A stretch of DNA of 64,000 nucleotides from NCBI GenBank assembly GCA_948144175.1, contig CANXME010002010.1:3298501-3362500 (forward strand), written 5' to 3'. The stretch's first letter is position 1. Every line of letters starts with the position of its first letter. Of the stretch, positions 53,061-63,001 are shown in pieces. The notes under the pieces were generated by a model. The model did no database searches. It saw nothing but the letters and a program-made list of their open reading frames with translations, and was not told the origin of the DNA. This stretch comes from Closterium sp. NIES-65 (taxonomy: Eukaryota > Streptophyta > Zygnematophyceae > Desmidiales > Closteriaceae). Both the position numbers and the translations under genes were made by a program.

Positions 53061-56000
53061 TCAAGGGGTGAGCAAGTGAGGCAAGACAGGCACAAGACCC
53101 AGCTGAGTGCAGAAGCGCTGATGATCACAAGGCGGAAGTGCCTTGGTGAAAACATCAGCAGTGTTGGCCTCAGAGGCCACCTACGCAAGTCGCAACTGAC
53201 CACGCTGCTGCGACTCACGAGCAAGAAAGTAGCGAAGAGCAATGTGCTTCGTTCTGTGCTCCAGGCGCTGCTCCCGACACAAGGCCAGCATGGCCTTGTT
53301 GTCTACGTACAGCACTGGAGGAGAACGAGGCGGCTCTCCGAGGTCAGTCAGCAGGTAGGTGAGCCAGCGAAGCTCCTGTGCAGCCATGGCCCCGGCGTAG
53401 ATCTCAGCCTCACAACTGGAGCCGAGAACAGAAGACGAGCGAGTAGCCCGCCACGAAACAGAGCCGGAACCAAGACTCAAGGTGTAACCCTGTGACGACC
53501 GCTGCGTAGCCTGGTCGTCAGCCCAAGAAGCGTCCGCGTGCCCAGTGAGGACCACTAGACTCCGCCCTCCAAGCACTAGCCCCATGCCCGACGTACTGCA
53601 CAAGTAGCGCAACACCCTCTTCGCTGCAGCCATGTGCTCTGGTCTGTGTCTCCCAGGAGCAACATAGCGTGCAAGAATGCTAAGAGGGTATGCAAGGTCA
53701 GGTCGTGTGCATGTCATCAGGTACATGAGGCAGCCAACAAGCTCTGGGTACGGGCCACTCGACTCTACGGACTCATCCGAAGGCAGAGCTGAGAGCGAGT
53801 GGCGAGTAGACAGGGGAGTGGCCTGAGGCGAGGAGTACGTGAAGCCGAAGCGCTGAAGGACCTGCTGCACCATGTGTGACTGAGTCAAGGTAATGGTGCG
53901 GCGTGCTCTGTCCTGGGTGATCTGCAAGCCAAGGTAGCTGCGCAGTTCACCCCGGTCTGTGCACTTGTGTCTCTTCTGCAGCTCGGACTTCACGTGGGCG
54001 AGTCCAGCAGTGTCAGCTGTGGCAAAGACCAAGTCGTCGACGTACACGAGGATGTAGAACGGCGGAAGAGAGGTGTCGGTGCGCAGAAACAACGACGGGT
54101 CAGCAATAGAGGGAGCAAACCCAAGAGCTTCAAGCGTAGTCCTCAGTGTGTCGTGCCACTCGCGCGGTGCCTGGCGGAGACCGTAGACTGGCCGTCGGAG
54201 GCTCCACAGGGTGCCAGGAGGGAAAGTCCCAGTGCAGCCAGGTGAACGGCGCAGCCAGATCTCCTCGTGCAGGCTACCCTACAGGAAAGAAGTGCTGAAG
54301 TTAAGGGAGTGAAGCTCGTAGTCACGCTGAGCGGCTATGTGTAGCAGCACCCGAAGAGTGGTCATCTTCGGGGTGGGAGAGAAGGACTGAAAGTAGTCAA
54401 CTCCCTGCCGCTGACTGAAGCCACGAGCCACGTAACGCGCCTTGAAGACACGTGGAGAGCCCGGCGGCCGCTTCACCCTGAAGATCCACATGCCACTGAC
54501 GATGTTCGCCCCAGGAGGAGGAACCGCGTCAACGTAGGTGCCTGTGGACTTCCAGGAAGCCATCTCTGCATCCATAGCTGCCTGCCACTGAGAGGAGTAG
54601 GGACCCTCTACGGCCTCCGCGTAAGAGCGCGGAGTTGGGATGTCAAGTGCATCCGGGTCTCCCTCAGGGGTAAGCAGTACGGACGCGAGATGAGGTGAAG
54701 CAGCAGCCAGACACTAAAACGCCTCCTGCCTGTCCTCAAGGACGTCCGTGCCAAGAGCACACTCACCCGCGACGGACGGAGGACAGATAGAAGCAGACTC
54801 AGCAACAAGACTAGCAGCGTAGTCTAGACGACAGCGAGCAGCAAAGTCGACGAGCTCAGCAACAAGAGCAGACGCAGCAGAGGACTCAAAAGAGGGGTCA
54901 GTGACGACAGTAGCAAGGAGACGCGTGACAGTAGGACTAGCAGCACGAAGAGAGTCCGACTCTGGATCGGCAAGCGCAGGAAGAGAGGACTCAGGAGGAG
55001 GAGGCAAAGGGGCACGCAGAGGAGCAGTGGACGGACGCAGAGACATCCGGTGCGTGCCAGGGACAGGAGGAGGACGCTGACGCGAACCGCGACCACTATC
55101 GCGAGCAGCACGAACAGGCGACGCGGGACGAGACGCAGGCTCACGACGCTCAGCAAGACCTCCAGTAGGACCAGTGTAAGGAGAGGGAGCAGGCAGTGGG
55201 GAGGCGGGCGGTAACTGTGACTGTGACTGGACACGCTGTGGACACTCTAAGGGGGGAGGAGGACCAGTAGAAGGCGGGAGACCAAGAACCTGCTGAAGGA
55301 GCGGAACGAAGTACGGCCGAGGCCGCGCGGCGACTCCAGACACAGCACCGACAGCACCAGCACCCTCAGCGGCAGCACCAGCGCCAACAGCACCTCCAGC
55401 TGCAAGACCTCCAGCAGTACTAGCAGCACCCGCAGCAGGACCACCGCCAGGACTGACAGCAGTAGCCTCAGCGCCAACACCCGCAGCAGCTCCAGCTCCA
55501 GTCGTACCCGCAGGCCCAGCAGCTCCAGCACTCCCAGGACGAGCACCTCCGGCCGAAGAAGCACCAGCACCCTCAGCGGCCGAAGAAGCTCCAGCTCCAG
55601 CAGTACGCCTCCAGCGCCGGGCAAACCACTCGCGCCGCTCCTGTGGAGAGAGTGGCTCCCGCCAAGACGAAGCACCCGGAGAACCTCCACGCCGAGCACC
55701 GCAAGACGCCACACGAGCAGGTCCAGCGGCCGCTGGCTCCGCACCACCAGGCTCAGTAGCTCCAGACGCAGCACCCCCAGGCGCAGCAGCTCCTGACGTA
55801 GCACCCCTAGGCTCAGCACCCCCAGTCGTAGCACCCCCGGGCTCAGCACCCCCAGTCGCAGTACCCCCAGTCGTAGTACCCCCAGGCCCAGCACCCCCAG
55901 TCGCAGCACCCCCAGACTCAGTACCCCCACGCTCAGCACCCACGCGCGCAGCACCCCCAGAGTCAGCACCCCCAGGCTCAGCACCCGCAGCAGTACTAGA

Positions 56001-59000
56001 GTCACCATCAACCTCGACCGGCTTGACTGCGTCTACCTGGGACACACCTGAAGAGGCAGGACCCTGAGGGGGGAGGGGGTCTACCGGGGGGGGACCTGGC
56101 ACAAGGAAGTGCGGTGGCGCGGGGAGGGAAGGAGTGCGGTAGGGGAAGAGGCAGTAGTAGGGGACTGACTCGTCGAACGTGACGTCCTGGGAGGACAGAA
56201 CACGACGAGAGGTGGGGTGGTAGAACTGCCACCCTGGGGCGTCAGGGGGGAAGCCAAGGAAGACACAGGGAGCAGCACGAGGGGACAGCTTGTCCGCAGA
56301 CAAGTCGCGGACAAACGCCCGAGATCCCCAGACACGGAACGCAGACGCATCGCCGACCTTCCCCGTCCACAGCAAGGCTGGGGAGGTCTCCGGCCTGAAG
56401 ACCCTGGGGTGAAGGTTGATCTGATGCGCCGCGTACCGAACCACAAACGGCCACAGAAAATGGGGGGCAGCCGCATGCATCATGGACGTACGAGCGACGT
56501 CCATGACCATGCCAATGCGGTGTTCAGCAATCCCATTTTGCTGTGGAGATTCCGGAAGCGTAAAGGTCTGGCGGATGCCTCGCGCACGACAGTAGGCTCC
56601 CAGAAGGCCAGAGGAGAACTCTCCGCCTCGGTCAAAGTGCAGACGCAGAACTGGAAAGTCCGAGCCGAAGCTCCTCCTGAGCTGGAGACGAGCTGCGCGG
56701 ATCCAGTCGATCAACACCTCAGTGACATCACCCTTGCTGCGCAAGGGGAAGATTGTGGTGTAACGCGAGTAGTTGTCAACCACCAGCAGGAAGTAGCGCT
56801 CGTGACCCTGTCCACGGACGCGGGCCGGGCCCCACACGTCCATGTGAAGCGTCTGCAGCGGGGCCTCTGTCGGGGGAAACTGAGAGGAGTGAGGGGCAGC
56901 CCGGAGCCGCCCCTTGACACAGGGGACACAGGAAGGACCAGGCCCCGGAGGAAGGGGAGGGAGGGACCGGGGAAGACCAGAGACAAGGACACGGAAAGCC
57001 ATGCCTCGGAGACGAGGCAGGGAGGGGTGACCAAGACGGTGGTGCCACAGGAGAGTCTCGTGAGACAGGAGGCGACACGAGCAGGGGGCAGACTCAGGAC
57101 CAGACCTGGACGCTGCAGCAAACACCTGACCCGACGCAGCTACCTGACCAGACGCAGTGACTAGAGAAGACGCAGTGGTCAGGGTGTACAGGCTCGACCC
57201 CGGCCGACGTGTAAACGTGGCCAGGTGTCGGCCTGTCCGAGCGTCCGTGCAGTGGGTCACCCGCTGACTCGCAGGAGTGAACTGGTGAACCCCCGTATCC
57301 TGCAGGTCAGCACCACTCACCAAGTTCGTAGAGAACGAGGGGAGGTAAAGACCAGACAAGGTGCTAGAAGGGGCAGCCGGACACAGGAGGACAGTGGAGA
57401 AGTGAGAGAGGACAGGCCCCCAGAGGGGTCTGCCAGGGAGACTGCAACTGGCCGACCAAGCGGCGTGAGTGTGGTGCGGTCTCGAAAGAAGGAGCGAGAA
57501 GCCCCTGAGTCAAGTGTGAAGGTGAGGGAGGCCGAAGCCGACGTGGTACCTGAGAGCGCAGACTCACCAGCACCTGAGGGCGCAGACGCACTGGCACCTA
57601 GAGCTGCAGCCTCACCAGCACCTAGAGCAGCAGTACCAATGCCCTGGTCGGGCGGGAAACATCGGTAGCAGTCACCCTCATCACTAATAGTCACAGCATA
57701 CATGGCAGCAAGGATAGCATCAAAATCAAGATCAAAGATAGCTACGCCTGCCCTAGACAGCTCTCCCCAGCGGGGGATCTCACTAGCCTCCGGAAACTGC
57801 AGACGCCAAGCGTCCATCAGGCGGCCAAAGCAGCGCTAGGTGGGGTGGGCACCCCCACACTGCTCACCCGCGCGGTCGCCGGAGCGAAGGACGTAGGTGC
57901 ACGGGCCAAAACCCCCACCACGCTGACGCTGCGTGTACCACTCACGGAGCTGCTGAGGAGGAGGGATGTCCCGAGAACGCTGCTGCTGCTGCTGCTGCTG
58001 GCGCTGACCACTCCCGGAGCCGCTTCGCTGCGAAGCACCACCCCGACCAGCTCCACCTCCTCCACCACCGCCGCCTCCACCTCCGCCACCACCGCCGCCT
58101 CCGCTCCCACCGCTACCGCCACCGCCGCCTCCGCCTCCGCTGCTGCCACCGCCACCTCCACCCCCGCCACCACTCCCACCGCCACCCCCACTCCCTCCGC
58201 CGCCTCCACCGCCACCTCCACCACCCCCGCTAGCTCCACCCGTGCCCTTGCCCGCCTTGCCCTTGCAAGAGCGGCGTCTCCCGCTAGGGGCAGACGCCGC
58301 ACCGACCGACTCAAGACCAACGAGGTCGGCCGCAGCAGCAGAGGCGACAGAGGGCAACAGGGGGGAAGGGGAACACCCCTCAAAGATGGGGGTGCGAGGG
58401 TCACCACGAGAGGCTCCTACAGCGACTATGCTCTTCTCCGCTGCAAGGAGGGCCTTCTCTAGGAGGTCAACAGTGAGAGTGGTGGGACACACTCAGAGGA
58501 AGTGGTCCCTGACTACGCGAAGGGAGTCAGGGAGGCGGGTGACTATATAATAGAGAGTGATGTACATGGGGGGGGGGGGGGGGGATTCTTGGCGCAGAAC
58601 TCAGCAGGAAGCGCGGCGCGGTAGCGAGTGTCACTAGTGCGGAGGTGCGTAATGAGGTCAGCGACTGTGGGAAAGGCAGCAAGGTCAGGAAAGAGGTACG
58701 GTAGCATGAGGCGGCTCAGTGCAGCAGTGGCAGGGGAAGAGTAGCGTGCAACTACAGCGTCGTACAAGGTCTGAGCACTCTTGTACTGACTAAAGTGCGC
58801 GCGCTCAGTGGTAGGCAGGTGGCGACGCACACCAAGACGTGCAGCAGCATCGCGAGTGGCCCACTGGGAGCGAACAGTGGCGTCGGCATCGGCAGCAGGG
58901 GCAGGGGAAGCACCAGAGGTGAGGTCAAAGAGGGAAAGATCGTCTGCCCTATCGCACTGGAGGAAAAGCTGCAGGTCATCCACCCAAACCTCAAAGTCAA

Positions 59001-59046
59001 TGGCTCGACCCTCAGCGTCAAAAGCGAGAACACTGGGGGTAGCCAT
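53061..59046 (-). pseudogene. gag-pol polyprotein of element M (disrupted)
   Basis: The ATG at 59046 (MATPSVLAFDAEG) starts Gag like D. A C-run of 17 (G run 58568-58584 on +) where D has 10 shifts the frame within Gag. Later pieces: 58492-57836 (Gly tract and zinc motif CTYVLRSGDRAGEQCGGAH), 57817-57317 (end of gag, LDSGAS), and 57359-54714 (protease end, GAG-pre-integrase, integrase with DVWGP, HFDRGGEF and NGIAEHR, repeat linker, RT start). A TAA-type break near 54715, then RT (54575-54279) and YVDD with RNase H (54092-53181) follow. At least four breaks are visible. It is highly similar to D throughout. Confidence 0.92.
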
Positions 59047-60140
59047 GACAACAGTGGACTAGCAGTACCAACTGTAGGACAGGGGCAGTGCAGTGACAGA
59101 AGCGGTGCTCTCACCAGGCAGGGCGGGTCGGGTAGCTCAGCGGTACAGCAGCATGGCAACACGGCTGCTCGGACGGCACAGCAGCAACTGCGGCTCCGTG
59201 GCACCAGCGGCTCGGCTCCTCAGGCGGCTCGGGCGGCTCAGGCGGCTCGGGTGGCTCGGGCGGCTCGGGCGGCTCGGGCGGCTCGGGCTGGTCGGGCGGC
59301 TCGGGCGGCTCGGGCGGATCGGGCGGCTCGGGCGGCGCGGGCGGTGTAGGGCGGCAGGGCCGCTGGTGCGAGGGGCGGCTGGTCCGCTGAGAAGGGCGGC
59401 GAGGCCGCTGCGGAAGGGCGGCGGGGCCGCTGAGTAGGGCGGCGGGGCCGTAGTAGAAGGGCGGCGGGGCCGCTGATTAGGGCGGCGGGGCCGCTGAGTA
59501 GGGCGACGGGGCCGCTGAGTAGGGCGGCGGGGCCGCTGAGTAGAAGGGCGGCGGGGCCGCCGAGTAGGGCGGGGGGGCCGTAGCGAGGGAGGCAGCGGGG
59601 CCGCAGTAAAGGGCGGCGGGGCCGCTGAGATGGGTGGCGGGGCCGCAACGTGGAGCGACGGGGCCGCCGAGAAGGGCGGGGCCGCAGCGACGGGCGGCGG
59701 GGCCGCGGAGACGGGCGGCGGGGCCGCGGAGACGGGCGGCGGGGCCGCAATGCGGGGCGACGGGGCCGCTGAGAAGGGCGGGGCCGCAGCGACGGGCAGT
59801 GGGGGGGCCGTTAAGTAGGGCGGCGCCCGCTGAGAAGGACGGCGGGTCCGCTGAGAGGGGCGGCGGGGCCGCACTAAAGGGCGGCGGGGCCGAATAGACG
59901 GGCGGCGAGGCCGCCGAGACGGGCGGCGGGGCCGCACTAAAGGGCGGCGGGGCCGAATCGACGGGCGGCGGGGCCGCTAGGGGAAGGGGCCGCTAGGGCG
60001 AGAGGGCGATAGGGCCGCTAGGGCGATAGGGTCGCTAGGTCGTAGGGGCCGCTAGGGCGGCTCGGCGAGGTGAGAGCCCGGAGCACGACTCGGGCGGAGC
60101 GCGCTTCGGGCAGGAGAGAAAAAAAAAAAGTGAAACTCGA
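59047..60140 (-). repeat. GC-rich tandem-repeat leader of element M
   Basis: GGGCGGCTCGGGCGGCTC-like units (59215-59340) and a long array of GGGCGGCGGGGCCGCTGAG-like units of about 20 bp (59390-60000) appear on the + strand. No gene is supported. It is the longest leader array in the window. Confidence 0.88.
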
Positions 60141-60141
60141 T

Positions 60142-60189
60142 GTGGTGGGCCCTAGGCACAGTTCCCAAGGGGGAACCTGCTCGATACCA
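60142..60189 (-). promoter_or_regulatory. Primer binding site of M with anti-tRNA extension
   Basis: On the minus strand TGGTATCGAGCAG is followed by the stem GTTCCC/GGGAAC (loop CCTT), then CTGTGCCTA and GGGCCCACCAC starting 38 nt from the LTR. Stem bases differ from D and K but still pair. Confidence 0.78.
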
Positions 60190-60310
60190 TGAGGAAAGTA
60201 GAACGAGGATGAATGACTAAGGAATGGAAGTGATACAAATGTGTAACCCTAGAAATGTGTACCCCATATAGGCTACCCCACTATAGCCTACACAATATTA
60301 TAATTTGACA
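60190..60310 (-). repeat. 5' LTR of element M (121 bp)
   Basis: On the minus strand it begins TGTCAAATTATAATATTG and ends ACTTTCCTCA. The GGACC duplicate follows at 60311. Confidence 0.93.
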
Positions 60311-60315
60311 GGACC

Positions 60316-60345
60316 TCCGTAAGGGGGGGGGGGAGGGGGGGTAAG
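60316..60345 (+). promoter_or_regulatory. Polypurine tract of chromovirus F
   Basis: AAGG followed by G-rich sequence with one A interruption, ending GTAAG before the LTR start TGTAAGG. Confidence 0.7.
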
Positions 60346-60444
60346 TGTAAGGAAAATTTCTTTTCCTAACTTCGCGTCCCTGCTCAGCGCGTACACCACT
60401 GTAGCACCACAGTCAGCACCGTTACTACTCGCAACCCTCGCATC
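60346..60444 (+). repeat. 3' LTR of chromovirus F, first 99 bp
   Basis: TGTAAGGAAAATTTC and the following text is a diverged version of the B LTR start. It is interrupted at 60445 by the LTR of element O. Confidence 0.75.
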
Positions 60445-60591
60445 TGTTGGGAACAAATAGTTTAAGCGCCTCTGTCGTGTCAGAACTCAAGACACAAGCG
60501 AAGCAGCTCAAATCGAAGCATCGCGAGTCAACCCTCGGAAGTTAACGTAACCGCTGGAGGTTACGAGAAAGTCAAAGGTCAGCGACCTTTG
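60445..60591 (+). repeat. C-type LTR fragment (element O)
   Basis: TGTTGGGAAC and the following 147 bp match the first part of the C LTR, including GCGCCTCTGTCGTGTC and the AAAGGTC/GACCTTT palindrome. No PPT precedes it, so it is more likely a 5' LTR of another C-type element than the lost 3' LTR of C. L cuts it after CCTTTG. Confidence 0.8.
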
Positions 60592-60724
60592 TGTCAGAAC
60601 ATATAGCTTACTTGTTTCTGTAGGCTATAGTGGGGTATCCCATAGGGGGTACAACCCAATTAGGGTTTCCTATTTGTACCCACTTCATTTCATAGTCGTT
60701 CACTCCCGTTCATTCAGTTTCACA
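60592..60724 (+). repeat. 5' LTR of element L (133 bp)
   Basis: It begins TGTCAGAACATATAGC, contains TAGTGGGGTATCCCATAG, and ends CAGTTTCACA beside the primer site. Confidence 0.93.
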
Positions 60725-60773
60725 TGGTATAGAGCGGGTCCCTTCTAAGGACCGTTTTTTTTTTGGCCCACCC
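60725..60773 (+). promoter_or_regulatory. Primer binding site of L with anti-tRNA extension
   Basis: TGGTATAGAGCG is followed by the 5-bp stem GGTCC/GGACC (loop CTTCTAA), a T run and GGCCCACC. The arrangement is the same as in D and K. Confidence 0.75.
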
Positions 60774-61896
60774 ACGATCTTTTTTTTCCTGCCCGGAGCG
60801 CGCCCTATTCTCCTCGAGGCGCGCTCCCCCTAGTGCGCGTCGAGCTGCCCTTGTGGCGCCCCGAGAGTCGCGCGCGCGACTCATTTTTTTTCGCGCGCGC
60901 GGCTAGGGCCCCACTTCGCGCGGCCCTTACAGCCGCGCCGCGCCGCCCTCTCGGCTCTGCCGCGCCGCGCCGCCCTCAAGACGGCCGCGCGGCCTCTTCG
61001 TCGCTGCGGCAGGCCCCCCCCGCTGCACCTCTGTCGGCCCCGCCGCCGCCTTACCTGACGGCCGCCGCCTCACCTGACGGCCCGCCGCCTCGCCCTCTGG
61101 CCCGCCACCTCACCAGACGGCCCTGCCGCCTCACCTGACGGCCCACCGTCTCACCTGCTGGCCCGCCACCTTACCTGACGGCCCCGCCGCCTCACCTGAC
61201 GGCCCGCCGCCACCTTACCTGACGGCCCCGCCGCCTCACCTGACGGCCCGCCGCCTCACCTACTGGCCCGCCACCTGACCTGACGGCCCCGCCGCCTCAT
61301 CTGACGGCCCGCCGCCTGACCTGCTGGCCCGCCACCTCACTGACGGCCCGCCGCCTCCCCCGCTGGCCCGCCACCTGATCTGACGGCCCCGCCGCCTCAC
61401 CTGACGGCTCGCCGCCTCACCTGCTGGCCCGCCACCTGACCTGACGGCCCCGCCGCCTCACCTACCGGCTCGCCACCTCACCTGCTGGCCCGCTGCACCC
61501 TGACGGCCCCACCGTCCCCTGTCCCGGCCCCGCCGCTGCACCCTGACGGCCCCGCCGTCCCCTGTCCCGGCCCCGCCGCTGCACCCTGACGGCCCCGCCA
61601 TACCTTGTCCCGGCCCCGCCACTACACTGCAGCCGAGCCGCCCAGCAGCAGCCGGACCGCCCAGCAGCAGCCGAGCCGCTCAGCAGCAGCCGAGCCGCCC
61701 AGCAGCAGCCGAGCCGCCCAGCAGCAGCCGAGCCGCCCAGCAGCAGCCGAGCCGCCCGGTACCCGAGCCGCCCGAGCCGCCCGAGCCGCCCGAGCCGCCC
61801 GAGCCGCCCGAGCCGCCCGAGCCGCCCCACCAGCCCGAGCCGCCTGCTGCTGTCCTACCCGACTCTCCTAGCCCGGTGAGACTTTCAGCTGCTGCC
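60774..61896 (+). repeat. GC-rich tandem-repeat leader of element L
   Basis: Here the units read on the RNA strand: CCTGACGGCCCGCCGCCTCA (61035-61490), CCCTGACGGCCCCGCCGTC (61495-61610), CAGCAGCCGAGCCGCC (61625-61760) and GAGCCGCCC (61760-61830). A 14-T/A-poor stretch with ten T follows the primer site. No gene is supported. Confidence 0.88.
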
Positions 61897-62970
61897 ATGG
61901 CCACCCCCAATGTTCTTACTTTTGACGCTGAGGGGAGGGCCATTGACTTTGCCGTCTGGATTGAAGACCTGCAGCTGTACTTACTGTGTGATGCGATAGA
62001 TGAGGTCTCTCTCTTTGACTTTGTCTCTGGCGCTGTCCCTGCCCCGCCTGCTGATGCTGACTCTGCTGCTCGCTCCAAGTGGGCGACCCGCGATGCTGCT
62101 GCACGTCTTGCTGTGCGTCGCCACCTCCCTTCCTCTGAGCGTGCCCACTTTAGTCAGTGCAAGACCGCTCAGGCCTTGTACGACGCTGTAGTTGCACGCT
62201 ACTCCTCCCCTTCCTCCGCTACCCTTAGCCGCCTCATGCTACCGTTTCTCTTCCCTAACCTCGCTTCCTTTCCCACTGTTGCTGACCTAGTTACCCACCT
62301 CCGCGCTAGTGACACCCGCTACCGTGCTGCCCTTCCTGCTGAGTTCCGCGCTGCGAACCCTCCTCCCATGTACATCACTCTCTACTTTCTCGTCACCCGT
62401 CTCCCTGAGTCCCTTCGTGTCGTTAGGGACCAGTTTCTCTCTGTCTGTCCCACCACTCTCACTGTCGACCTCCTTGAGGAGTCCCTGCTAGCGGCTGAGA
62501 AGAGTATTGTCGCTGTAGGGGCCTCTCGGGGTGACCCTCGCACCCCCATCTTTGAGGGGTGTGGTCCTTCCCCCCTGCTGCCCTCTGTCGCCTCTGCCGC
62601 TGCGGCCGACCTCACTGGTTTTGAGTCGGTAGGCGCGGCGTCTGCCCCCAGCGGCAGACGCCGCTCTGGCAAGGGCAAGGGGGGCAAGGGGGCGGGTGGA
62701 GCTAGAGGGGGCGGTGGAGGAGGCGGTGGGGGTGGAGGGGGGAGTGGGGGTGGCGGTGGGGGTGGTGGCGGGAGTGGAGGTACTAGTGGCGGCGGTGGAG
62801 GCGGAGGTGGCGGCGGAGGTGGTAGCGGAGGAGGCGGTGGGAGCGGTGGGAGCGACGGTCCTGGTGGGGGAGGTGGCGGTGGAGACGGGGGTGGCGGTGG
62901 AGGCGGGGGTGGCGGTGGAGGCGGGGGTCGGAGTGGCTCGTCCCAGCGGAGCAGCTCTGGGGGTGGTCAG

Positions 62971-63001
<31 letters not shown>

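Larger units (their letters stand above)
52917..60310 (-). mobile_element. Element M: copia element, TSD GGACC, 3' end partly deleted
   Basis: The element is 7394 bp with GGACC at 52912-52916 and 60311-60315. The 5' LTR is 60190-60310 (121 bp). The 3' LTR keeps only its outer ~74 bp (52917-52990). From there the sequence jumps into the TATA-rich part of the 3' UTR, so the inner LTR half, the PPT and the conserved hairpins are lost. Confidence 0.93.
50530..60444 (+). mobile_element. Element F: chromovirus remnant split by a TRIM and by M
   Basis: Parts: 50530-51946 (RT end, RNase H, integrase core), 52322-52916 (integrase end, chromodomain) and 60316-60444 (PPT and first 99 bp of the 3' LTR). 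P removes the left end. The M insertion is flanked by GGACC. The LTR start TGTAAGG at 60346 matches the LTR of B. A C-type LTR (60445) cuts it off. Confidence 0.9.

Noticed and set aside
60445..60591. The missing 3' LTR of element C
   Set aside because: No polypurine tract lies before it and it sits inside an F LTR; it is better read as the start of a separate C-type insertion.
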